From: an uncultured Klebsiella sp.
GTDB lineage: Bacteria; Pseudomonadota; Gammaproteobacteria; Enterobacterales; Enterobacteriaceae
Assembly (NCBI GenBank): GCA_902490055.1
Contig: CABUCP010000146.1
Location: 1-7,543, forward strand
DNA: 7,543 nt
Reading direction: 5' to 3'
Within the stretch, counting starts at the first letter, position 1. The number at the start of each line of letters is the position of its first letter. The notes beneath the pieces were generated by a model. That model did no database searches. It was given only the letters and a program-made list of their open reading frames with translations, and had not been told where the DNA came from. This document shows positions 1-6,539 of the stretch, piece by piece. The position numbers and the translations under genes are program-made.

Positions 1-29
1 CGGCGCAATACCCGCATCAGGCACCCCAT
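1..29 (-). CDS. Probable start of a further operon gene (partial)
   Basis: An ATG at 29-27 shares one base with the stop of the binding-protein gene (TGATG), and the frame stays open to the window edge, giving [10 protein letters not shown] second in-frame ATG at 17-15 would give MRVLR and has a weak GGGGTG sequence before it. The TGATG junction is a common coupled start/stop form and the other genes here are packed the same way, so the operon probably continues. Nine codons are too few to identify the product, and this could be chance. Confidence 0.4.
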
Positions 30-922
30 CAATATGTTATTCCCGGCGGATTCACCTCGGAGTGGGTAACCTCCTCTCCCTGCTCGCCCCAGCGCGCCAG
101 TACCTGCTGATACTCGCCTCGGGCGATAGCGCCATCCAGCGCCGCCTGTAGCGCGTAGACCAGACCACTGCCTTTTTTCGTGGTGGTCGCGACCCACGCT
201 TTTTTCGGCCCCAGACCGACAACCTTGGTTTTGCCGTTTAGCGCAGCCTTATAGGAAGCCACCGACTGCGGGCCAAAGAAAACGTCCGCCCTTCCTGACT
301 GAATATAGAGATTGCCGGAGGCATCGTCGGTAAGATACACCGGCTGCGCCGGTTGCCGACCGGCAGCTTCGTTTTGCGCATTCCAGCCAAGCAGGATCCG
401 CTCCTGATTGGTGCCGGAGCCGACAATCACTTTACGCCCGGAGAGATCCTCCGCATGGTTGATACGCGCGATCTGGCTATCTGATTTCACCGAGAAGGCC
501 AGCGAATCAACACGATAGGTGGCGAAATCAAATTTCTCTTTGCGTTTTTCAGTGACGGCAATATTAATTAACGCCACGTCATAGCGCCCGGAGGCAATCC
601 CTAACGGCCAATCCTCCCAGGCCGTCGGCACCAGCTTAAGCCGCAACCCGAGACTACCCGCCAGTAGCCTGGCGATATCCGGGTCGCTGCCGATACGGGT
701 ACGGTTATCGCTGGCAAGCAGCGCCAGCGGCGGCGAGTTCAGCGCCGAGATCGCCACCGTTAGCACGCCGGGTTCAACAAAATGGTAGTTCGCTGGTATT
801 TTACCGATAGCGTTTTCATCGCGCGTGACCGGGAGCGGTTGCTCATTAGCGCGCAAATCGATCGCAGCCTGCGCCGCGGCGGTCAGGAGTAGCAGCGTGA
901 GGGTTGCAGCGGGTATTTTCAT
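29..922 (-). CDS. Periplasmic ABC solute-binding protein, family 3, paralog B
   Basis: A 297-residue secreted binding protein, clearly related to paralog A at 3136-4068. The signal peptide covers residues 1-19, ending AQA before Ala20. After an N-terminal extension come [12 protein letters not shown] (54-65), [16 protein letters not shown] (102-117), [13 protein letters not shown] (124-136), IVGSGTNQE (166-174) and GRADVFFGP (210-218). The carboxylate-binding Arg127 is kept, while the usual amino-binding aspartate position is Pro218, as in paralog A. Over residues 102-147, 35 of 46 positions match paralog A. It lacks a clear ribosome binding site and starts within the ATPase stop (ATGA), so it depends on translational coupling. 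Two binding proteins for one permease/ATPase pair suggest that two related ligands are imported, as with TcyJ and TcyK in B. subtilis. The ligand is unknown. Confidence 0.91.
   Translation of the reverse strand: MKIPAATLTLLLLTAAAQAAIDLRANEQPLPVTRDENAIGKIPANYHFVEPGVLTVAISALNSPPLALLASDNRTRIGSDPDIARLLAGSLGLRLKLVPTAWEDWPLGIASGRYDVALINIAVTEKRKEKFDFATYRVDSLAFSVKSDSQIARINHAEDLSGRKVIVGSGTNQERILLGWNAQNEAAGRQPAQPVYLTDDASGNLYIQSGRADVFFGPQSVASYKAALNGKTKVVGLGPKKAWVATTTKKGSGLVYALQAALDGAIARGEYQQVLARWGEQGEEVTHSEVNPPGITY
401..424. repeat. Exact 24-base match shared by the two binding-protein genes (copy 1)
   Basis: Positions 401-424 are identical to 3520-3543, in the same orientation. Both encode part of the GSGTNQE ligand-loop block. 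The match is a conserved stretch of two paralogous genes, not a mobile or regulatory repeat, but it could serve for recombination between them. Confidence 0.75.
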
Positions 923-1695
923 GCCAGCGCCCGCGATAGAAATTGTCGCGTACGCTGATGCTGCGGATGATTCAACACCTCGTCGCTGCTGCCCTGTTCA
1001 ACGATTTTGCCATCGACCATAAACACCACCCGGTCCGCCACTTCGCGGGCAAAACCAATCTCGTGCGTCACGACCACCAGCGTCGTACCGGAGCGGGCCA
1101 GCTTTTTAATCACGTCCAGCACTTCACCCACCAGTTCCGGATCCAATGCCGAGGTAGGTTCGTCAAACAGGATCACCCGCGGATTGAGCGCCAGCGCGCG
1201 GGCAATCGCGATACGCTGCTGCTGGCCGCCGGAAAGATGCCGTGACCAGGCATCGGCTTTGTTGCGCAATCCCACGACATCCAGCAGTTCGTAAGCGCGG
1301 GCAATCGCGTCTTTGCGGCTGGCGAGCTTATGCGCAATCGGCGCTTCAATCAGGTTTTCCAGTACCGTCAGGTGCGGGAACAAATTGAAGTTCTGAAACA
1401 CATAGCCCACATTCACCCGCTGGCGCAGAATCTCCTTTTCTTTCAGTTCATACAGTTTGTCGCCTTTGCGCCGATAACCAATGTAATCGCCGTCAATCTG
1501 AATAAACCCTTCGTCCACCCGCTCGAGATGATTGATGGTCCGCAATAGCGTCGATTTACCCGAGCCCGATGGGCCGAGGATCACCGTCACCGTTCCCGAC
1601 GCGATCTCCAGCGATACGTCATCCAGCGCTTTATGCCGACCAAAGTATTTACTCACGCCGGTTATCGAAATATGGCCATTATGAGAGTTGGGCAT
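919..1695 (-). CDS. ABC transporter ATP-binding protein, polar amino acid type
   Basis: A 258-residue cytoplasmic ATPase that powers the importer formed with the permease. All motifs are intact: Walker [10 protein letters not shown] at 41-49, Q-loop Gln101 in [12 protein letters not shown], signature LSGGQQQR at 154-161, Walker B VILFDEP at 174-180, D-loop SALD at 182-185 and switch His211. The region near residues 70-90 ([20 protein letters not shown]) is the longer insertion seen in many amino acid importer ATPases. An in-frame ATG at 1734 would add 13 residues rich in arginine and asparagine, but the start at 1695 has the good ribosome binding site. The stop overlaps the start of the next gene as ATGA, so the second binding protein is translationally coupled to it. 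Closest functional type: HisP/GlnQ/TcyN; the exact substrate is open. Confidence 0.94.
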   Translation of the reverse strand: MPNSHNGHISITGVSKYFGRHKALDDVSLEIASGTVTVILGPSGSGKSTLLRTINHLERVDEGFIQIDGDYIGYRRKGDKLYELKEKEILRQRVNVGYVFQNFNLFPHLTVLENLIEAPIAHKLASRKDAIARAYELLDVVGLRNKADAWSRHLSGGQQQRIAIARALALNPRVILFDEPTSALDPELVGEVLDVIKKLARSGTTLVVVTHEIGFAREVADRVVFMVDGKIVEQGSSDEVLNHPQHQRTRQFLSRALA

Positions 1696-2605
1696 GTACG
1701 GCCTCCTGCGATTGCGGTTGACGAGCGGGCTCATTGATCCGTTGCGTGCGGGCGCTGTTCACCGCCGAACGGCGTTCACTGCGCGCCAGCGCGCGTTCTA
1801 CCAGATATTGAATGGCTGAGAGGGCGCTGGTAATCACCAGATACCAGGCCGCGCCGACCATCAGCAGCGGAATCACTTCCTGGGTGCGGTTGTAAATCAT
1901 CTGAATGGTGTAAAACAGCTCCGGCATGGCCAGCACGTAAACCATCGCCGTCCCCTTCGCGAGGCTGATGATTTCGTTAAACCCGGCCGGTAAAATCGTG
2001 CGTAGCGCCTGCGGCAGAATGATTCGCAGCGTCCGCCGCCAGGCCGGCAGTCCTAACGCCGCGGCGGCTTCATACTGACCGTGGTCAACGCCTAAAAATC
2101 CGCCGCGGATAATTTCGGCGGTATAGGCGCTCTGCACCAGGGTCAGGCCAACCACCGCGGTGGAAAACTGCCCCAGTACGTTAATAGTCTGGTAGCTGGC
2201 CCAGGTAATACCGGTAAAGGGGATCCCCAGCGATAAGCTGTCGTAAAGATACGAGAAGTTATACAGAATGATCAGCACGACGATCAGCGGTAGTGAGCGA
2301 AATAGCCAGATATAGCCCCATGCCAGGCTGCTGAGCAGCCACGATGACGACAGGCGAGCCAGGGCTAACAGACCGCCAAAAATCACGCTTAAGACGGTAC
2401 CGAGCAACGTCAGTAGTAACGTTTGCCCTAATCCTTCTAAGATAACCGGATCGAAGAACCAACGGGCGAAGACGCCCCACTCCCAGCGCGGATTAAAAGC
2501 GACCGATTGCACAACAACCGCCAGCGCCATCAGCGCTAACAGCGCGCCCACGATGCGCAGCGGGTAGCGCGCCGGGACCACTTTAATGATTTCAGATGAA
2601 TGCAT
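1679..2605 (-). CDS. ABC transporter permease, polar amino acid (HisM/GlnP) type
   Basis: A 308-residue inner-membrane permease of an amino acid importer. An N-terminal membrane segment (about 18-36) comes before the conserved core, which begins [19 protein letters not shown] at 55-73. Further membrane spans lie near 61-84, 96-118, 148-168, 214-232 and 247-268. The cytoplasmic EAA loop that docks to the ATPase is [25 protein letters not shown] at 176-200, followed by [11 protein letters not shown] (210-220). The roughly 40-residue tail after 270 is hydrophilic and arginine-rich. Only one permease gene is present, so it probably forms a homodimer; the B. subtilis ytm operon has two. The ATG at 2605 is preferred over the adjacent GTG because of ribosome binding site spacing. 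Its 3' end overlaps the ATPase start by 17 bases. Confidence 0.92.
   Translation of the reverse strand: MHSSEIIKVVPARYPLRIVGALLALMALAVVVQSVAFNPRWEWGVFARWFFDPVILEGLGQTLLLTLLGTVLSVIFGGLLALARLSSSWLLSSLAWGYIWLFRSLPLIVVLIILYNFSYLYDSLSLGIPFTGITWASYQTINVLGQFSTAVVGLTLVQSAYTAEIIRGGFLGVDHGQYEAAAALGLPAWRRTLRIILPQALRTILPAGFNEIISLAKGTAMVYVLAMPELFYTIQMIYNRTQEVIPLLMVGAAWYLVITSALSAIQYLVERALARSERRSAVNSARTQRINEPARQPQSQEAVHAQLS
1702..1707 (-). promoter_or_regulatory. Ribosome binding site that fixes the ATPase start
   Basis: A perfect AGGAGG on the minus strand, six bases before the ATG at 1695 and inside the end of the permease gene. The upstream in-frame ATG at 1734 has no comparable site, so the shorter protein is favoured. 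Confidence 0.8.
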
Positions 2606-2609
2606 CACG

Positions 2610-2615
2610 CCTCCT
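2610..2615 (-). promoter_or_regulatory. Ribosome binding site that fixes the permease start
   Basis: A perfect AGGAGG read on the minus strand. Its first A is the last base of the acetyltransferase stop codon. It is four bases from the ATG at 2605 but only one base from the GTG at 2608, which makes the ATG the better start. Confidence 0.75.
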
Positions 2616-3124
2616 CAAGCGCTGTGGCTTAATGCGCTAACCGTCAGCGCTTTGTGGAACCGTAACCGGCCATCGTAGGGCGGCTGGCTGTACTCCTCCG
2701 GGTCACGGGCGAGATCGAACTGCGCCTCGTAGCCCTGGCTTAAATAGAGCTTTACCGCTTCCGGTTGGCGAAAACCGGTGGTGAGGTAAATATGGCTATA
2801 ACCTGCCAGCACCGCCCGTCGTTCCAGTTCCTGTACGACTCTGGCGGCCAGGCCCTGTTGACGCAGGCGACGATGCGTCCAGATCCGCTTAATTTCCGCG
2901 GTGTGCGTGTCTTTCGGCTTGTAAGCGCCGGTGGCGATTATTTCTCCGCCACGCTCCAGGACAATAAACAGCCCCTGCGGCGGCAGATACCATTCGGTTA
3001 ACTCCACTTCCGCATCACGGGAAAAATAGTCGCCGTAACGGGCGGCGTACTCGGCAAACAGGCCGCTAATAATCGGTTGTAGCTCCGGCGCGTCCGGAGA
3101 GATATCACGGAATGCTTCGCTCAT
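2615..3124 (-). CDS. GNAT family N-acetyltransferase
   Basis: A 169-residue cytoplasmic acetyltransferase of the GNAT fold, which moves an acetyl group from acetyl-CoA to an amine. The core is IIATGAYKP (62-70), EIKRIWTHRRLRQQGLAARVVQELE (77-101), with Arg88-Gln-Gln-Gly91-Leu-Ala93 as the acetyl-CoA pyrophosphate loop. HIYLTTGFRQPEAVKLYLSQGYEA (111-134) and the C-terminal YDGRLRFHKAL (150-160) complete the fold. It sits between a binding-protein gene and the permease gene, inside the transport module, so the imported compound is its likely substrate. By analogy with B. subtilis YtmI (SnaA) and YxeL it should N-acetylate an S-substituted cysteine. That acetylation would prepare the compound for the monooxygenase, and the M20 enzyme would later reverse it. 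A clear AGGAGG at 3134-3129 lies four bases before the ATG. The fold is firm; the substrate is inferred. Confidence 0.9.
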   Translation of the reverse strand: MSEAFRDISPDAPELQPIISGLFAEYAARYGDYFSRDAEVELTEWYLPPQGLFIVLERGGEIIATGAYKPKDTHTAEIKRIWTHRRLRQQGLAARVVQELERRAVLAGYSHIYLTTGFRQPEAVKLYLSQGYEAQFDLARDPEEYSQPPYDGRLRFHKALTVSALSHSA

Positions 3125-3135
3125 AGCGCCTCCTG

Positions 3136-4068
3136 TTAATCGCCCAGCCCGGCGGGGTTAATTTCCGATTGAGGAATGCTCTCCACGCCTTCGCCCCAGC
3201 GATTAAGCACTGTGGCGTAGTCGCCGCTGGCGATAGCGCCATTCAGCGCCGCCTGTACGGCCTCGACCAGCCCGCTGCCTTTTTTCACCGTCACCGCGAT
3301 ATGCGCCGCTTTTGGCCAACCGCCGTCCACGCTCCCCACCAGCTTGGTTTTACCGGTCAGCGCCGCTTTCCAGGCGCCAATGACGTTAGGGCCGAAGAAG
3401 GCGTCGGCGCGGCCCGTTTGCAGAGCCAGAGTCTGCGCGGCGTCATCCTTGGTGTAGACGGGGATAAACGGCTTCAACCCCTTCTTTAAGTTTTCCGCAT
3501 TCCATGCCAGTAAGATTGCCTCCTGATTGGTGCCGGAGCCGACGATAACCTTCAGTCCGGCAATATCTTCCGCTTTGTCGATCTTGTTCAATGGGCTGGT
3601 GCTTTTAACGTAAAAGCCCAGCGAATCTTTACGATAAGTGGCGAAATCGAACTTCTCTTTGCGCTCTTTGGTGACGGTAATATTGCTGATCGCCGCATCA
3701 TATTTGCCGGAGGCGACGCCAAGCGGCCAGTCTTCCCACGACGTCGGCACCACGTTGACCTCCAGACCCAGGCTATCGGCCACCAGACGCGCGATATCGG
3801 CTTCACTGCCGAGCAGCGTTTTATTGTCATCCGCGAATACCGTCAGCGGCGGCGAGTTGAGCGCCGCCACCGCGACGGTGAATTTGCCGGGCACCGCAAG
3901 GTGGAGATCTTTCGGCAACAGCGCGATCGCCTGCGGGTTTTTTGCCGTATGAATCGGGGTTTTATTGGCTTCCAGGCTAACACCGGTGCCATTGATTTTG
4001 ACGTCCTGAGCCCACGACGGGGCGCTAATTGCCAACGCGAAGGCCAGCAATAGTGTTGATTTCTGCAT
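3136..4068 (-). CDS. Periplasmic ABC solute-binding protein, family 3, paralog A
   Basis: A 310-residue secreted binding protein for an amino acid type ABC importer. Residues 1-20 form a Sec signal peptide ending PSWA, with probable cleavage before Gln21. The mature protein has a roughly 40-residue extension before the first strand (FTVAVAALNSPP, about 63-74). Then follow WEDWPLGVASGKYDAA (111-126), [13 protein letters not shown] (133-145), IVGSGTNQE (175-183) and GRADAFFGP (219-227). Arg136 matches the family arginine that grips the ligand carboxylate. The position of the usual amino-binding aspartate appears to be Pro227. It is 17 bases after the monooxygenase gene, with an AAGGGA-like ribosome binding site, and is followed by the acetyltransferase gene. 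It has a close paralog at 29-922. The ligand is probably an S-substituted cysteine or related compound, inferred from context. Confidence 0.92.
   Translation of the reverse strand: MQKSTLLLAFALAISAPSWAQDVKINGTGVSLEANKTPIHTAKNPQAIALLPKDLHLAVPGKFTVAVAALNSPPLTVFADDNKTLLGSEADIARLVADSLGLEVNVVPTSWEDWPLGVASGKYDAAISNITVTKERKEKFDFATYRKDSLGFYVKSTSPLNKIDKAEDIAGLKVIVGSGTNQEAILLAWNAENLKKGLKPFIPVYTKDDAAQTLALQTGRADAFFGPNVIGAWKAALTGKTKLVGSVDGGWPKAAHIAVTVKKGSGLVEAVQAALNGAIASGDYATVLNRWGEGVESIPQSEINPAGLGD
3520..3543. repeat. Exact 24-base match shared by the two binding-protein genes (copy 2)
   Basis: Second copy of the sequence at 401-424. Recombination between the copies would delete about 3.1 kb: the acetyltransferase, permease and ATPase genes and parts of both binding-protein genes. 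Confidence 0.75.
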
Positions 4069-4085
4069 AGCGTAATTCCCTTTTA

Positions 4086-5399
4086 TTATTTTTCGAATTG
4101 ATTAGCGGGCAGCGTCAGGCCCAAACTTTCCCGCAGGGTGGTGCCCGGATAGTCGTGACGGAACAGCCCGCGCGCCTGCAACAGCGGCACCACTTCCTCA
4201 ACAAAACGGGGGAAGGTATCCGGGGTTCCGCCCTGAATAATGAAACCGTCGGCGGCGCGCTGCTCGAACCACTGCTGTAATCCGTCGGCGACATCGCTGG
4301 CCGTGCCGGCGAAGCGCGGACGCGGACTGGCCGCTTCCAACGCCACCTGGCGCAGAGTTAATCCCCGTTCCCGAGCATTACGTTTAATCTCATCGGTGGT
4401 GCTGCGGAAGCTGTTCTGCCCGAGGTCGCCGATATTCGGGAAAGCGTCGTCCAAAGGGTATTGCGCAAAGTCGTGATGCTCAAAATAGCGCCCGAGATAG
4501 TTCAGCGCATCCTCAATCGAGACCAGCGCCGCGGTAGTCTGGTACTGACGCTCAACATCCTCAGCGTCGTCGCCAACGATCACGCTGACGCCCTGGAAAA
4601 TATGCAGTTCATCCGGGTTCCGCTGGTAAGCCGCCAATTGGCTTTTGACGTCGTGATAAAATGTCTGGGCTTCGTCCAGCGACTCTTGATGGGTGAAGAT
4701 AGCATCAGCATGGCGTGCGGCTAATTTTTTACCATCATCAGATGCCCCGGCCTGAAATATAATCGGCCGACCCTGCGGCGTACGGGCGATATTTAACGGG
4801 CCGGCAACCTTAAAGAAATCGCCATGGTGGTCAAGCGTGTGTAGTTTATTTTTATCAAAGAATTGGCCGCTCTCTTTATTACGTACAAAAGCATCCTGTT
4901 CCCAGGAGTCCCACAACCCTTTGACGACCTGCAGATACTCATCGGCAATACGATAACGCAGCGCATGATCGGGATGCTGGGCGCGGGAGAAGTTCTTCGC
5001 CGAGCCCTCCAGCGGTGAAGTCACCACGTTCCAGCCGGCGCGTCCGTGGCTCAAATGATCGAGGCTGGCGAACTGCCGCGCGGTAGTAAAGGGTTCGCTA
5101 TACGAGGTGGAGAGCGTGCCCACCAGACCAAGGCGTTCGGTCACCGCCGCCAGGGTCGATAATACGGTGATGGGCTCAAAACGATTTAAAAAATGCGGAA
5201 TAGATTTTTCGTTAATATATAAACCATCAGCGACAAAAATAAAATCGAACTTGCCCTGTTCGGCTTTTATCGCCGTCTCTTTAACAAATTCAAAATTAAT
5301 ACTGGCATCCGCCAGCGCTGCCGGATGACGCCAGGCGGACATATTTCCTGACGCGCCATGCAAAATAGTGCCCAGGCGCAATTGCCGTTTTTCAGACAT
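4086..5399 (-). CDS. FMNH2-dependent monooxygenase, NtaA/SnaA/DszA family
   Basis: A 437-residue flavin monooxygenase of the two-component NtaA/SnaA/DszA/SoxA family, whose members use FMNH2 supplied by a separate reductase. Recognised features are the N-terminal block ending GNMSAWRHP (18-26), [11 protein letters not shown] at 51-61, [16 protein letters not shown] at 113-128, and [22 protein letters not shown] at 215-236. The C-terminal block has [31 protein letters not shown] at 384-414 and TLRESLGL at 421-428. Length fits the family. B. subtilis YtnJ and YxeK are the functional analogs; YxeK cleaves a C-S bond in N-acetylated S-succinocysteine. This is therefore the leading candidate for the oxidative C-S cleaving step. 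An AAGGGG ribosome binding site precedes the ATG. It is 18 bases downstream of the M20 gene. The substrate is not shown by sequence alone. Confidence 0.92.
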   Translation of the reverse strand: MSEKRQLRLGTILHGASGNMSAWRHPAALADASINFEFVKETAIKAEQGKFDFIFVADGLYINEKSIPHFLNRFEPITVLSTLAAVTERLGLVGTLSTSYSEPFTTARQFASLDHLSHGRAGWNVVTSPLEGSAKNFSRAQHPDHALRYRIADEYLQVVKGLWDSWEQDAFVRNKESGQFFDKNKLHTLDHHGDFFKVAGPLNIARTPQGRPIIFQAGASDDGKKLAARHADAIFTHQESLDEAQTFYHDVKSQLAAYQRNPDELHIFQGVSVIVGDDAEDVERQYQTTAALVSIEDALNYLGRYFEHHDFAQYPLDDAFPNIGDLGQNSFRSTTDEIKRNARERGLTLRQVALEAASPRPRFAGTASDVADGLQQWFEQRAADGFIIQGGTPDTFPRFVEEVVPLLQARGLFRHDYPGTTLRESLGLTLPANQFEK

Positions 5400-5417
5400 C
5401 GTAACCCCTTATCAAAA

Positions 5418-6539
5418 TTAAATATGCTGTAGCGCTTGTTCCGCCAGATCCGCAAAGTAGCGCGCGGCGGGGGCAATGACGTTTTCATCCGGATTAAATG
5501 CCGGATGGTGCAGGCCGAATTCGCTGGCGCTGCCGATACTGACAAACGCGCCGGGAATATGCTGTAGATAGACGGCAAAGTCTTCGCCGCCCAAATGCAG
5601 GTCGGCATGCTGAGTGTGATAGCCAAAACGTTCTGCCGCCGCGCTGGCGAAGGCGGCCCAGCGTTCATCGTTAACCAGCGCCGTCGGCCCGGCATACCAA
5701 AAGACGTCAATCTGAGCGCCGAAGGCGCTGGCAAAGCCGGCGGCAATTTCACTAACTCGCGCTTTGACCCGCTGCTGCACTTCGCTGCTATGAGTACGTA
5801 ACGTGCCTTCCAGCTCAACGCTTTCCGGCAGGACATTCCAGGTATTGCCGCCGTGGATCCTGGTCACGCTGAGCACCACCGAATCCAGCGTGTTCACCTC
5901 ACGGCTGGCGACGCTCTGTAGCAGCGTCACCAGTTGGCTGGCGAGCAGAATGGCATCTTTCCCTTCATGCGGACGGGCGGCGTGGGCCCCTTTCCCGGTG
6001 ACCTTCAGAACAAAGCGATCGACGTTGGCATAGAACGGACCGCCGCGAGTGGCAAATTCCCCAACGGCTAGATTCGGTTCGTTATGCATACCGAAAATAG
6101 CCGAAACACCAGCTAACGCCCCGGCACGAATCAGCGTTTTCGCGCCGCCAAAGCTCTCTTCCGCTGGCTGGAACAGGATCCGTACCCGCCCCGGCAGTTG
6201 CGCCTCGCGCGCTTTTAGCAATAGCGCCGCGCCAAGCATCACGCTGGTATGAATATCGTGGCCGCAGGCGTGCATGACCCCCGGATTTTGCGAGCGAAAC
6301 GGCAACCCGGTAGTTTCTTCAATCGGTAAGGCGTCGATATCCGCCCTCAGGGCGATGATTTTGTCGCCGCTGCCGACTTCCGTCACCACGCCGGTGGTTA
6401 AGTCATAAGGTAGTACCGGCAGGCCGCCGCTTTGCAACCAGTCGCGAATACGCGCGGTGGTTGCCACTTCCTGTAACGAGAGTTCCGGGTTCTGATGCAG
6501 TTCGCGCCGCCAGCTAATCAACTGTTGTTCGAAATTCAT
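5418..6539 (-). CDS. M20 family metallo-amidohydrolase (probable N-acetyl-cysteine-conjugate deacetylase)
   Basis: A 373-residue cytoplasmic hydrolase of the M20 amidohydrolase (HipO/N-acyl-amino acid hydrolase) family, which removes N-acyl groups from amino acids using two metal ions. The sequence shows RRELHQNPELS at 11-21, RADIDALPI at 65-73, and the metal-binding MHACGHD at 89-95 (Cys92, His94). Glutamates in QPAEES lie at 124-129 (Glu127/128), with GMHNEP at 150-155 (His152) and LHHPAFNPDE at 343-352 (His345). The lid domain (about 175-285) includes GKGAHAARPHEG. All expected ligands are present and the length is usual. By analogy with B. subtilis YtnL (SndA) and YxeP, it probably deacetylates the product made after acetylation and oxygenation, releasing cysteine. 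That role is inferred from the acetyltransferase and monooxygenases in the same operon; another N-acyl amino acid is possible. Confidence 0.92.
   Translation of the reverse strand: MNFEQQLISWRRELHQNPELSLQEVATTARIRDWLQSGGLPVLPYDLTTGVVTEVGSGDKIIALRADIDALPIEETTGLPFRSQNPGVMHACGHDIHTSVMLGAALLLKAREAQLPGRVRILFQPAEESFGGAKTLIRAGALAGVSAIFGMHNEPNLAVGEFATRGGPFYANVDRFVLKVTGKGAHAARPHEGKDAILLASQLVTLLQSVASREVNTLDSVVLSVTRIHGGNTWNVLPESVELEGTLRTHSSEVQQRVKARVSEIAAGFASAFGAQIDVFWYAGPTALVNDERWAAFASAAAERFGYHTQHADLHLGGEDFAVYLQHIPGAFVSIGSASEFGLHHPAFNPDENVIAPAARYFADLAEQALQHI

Noticed and set aside
943..1294. Overlapping plus-strand open frames opposite the ATPase gene
   Set aside because: The ATPase motifs on the minus strand explain the sequence fully; the antisense frames resemble no protein family and are common in GC-rich DNA.
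2606..2608. GTG as the start of the permease gene
   Set aside because: It lies one base from the AGGAGG site, too close for initiation; the next codon, ATG, has a workable four-base spacing.
3638..3952. Plus-strand open frame opposite binding protein A
   Set aside because: It is antisense to conserved coding sequence. The same region in the paralog gene does not preserve a matching frame of this length.
4069..4085. Possible promoter or terminator in the AT-rich gap before binding protein A
   Set aside because: The gap is only 17 bases, holds the ribosome binding site and shows no hairpin; read-through transcription is expected.
5400..5417. Possible regulatory site in the gap between the M20 and monooxygenase genes
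   Set aside because: The 18 bases are explained by the ribosome binding site and spacer, with no inverted repeat.
5267..5836. 189-codon open frame on the minus strand spanning the M20/monooxygenase junction
   Set aside because: It is a shadow frame of two well-recognised genes; its protein is low in recognisable motifs and it has no convincing ribosome binding site.
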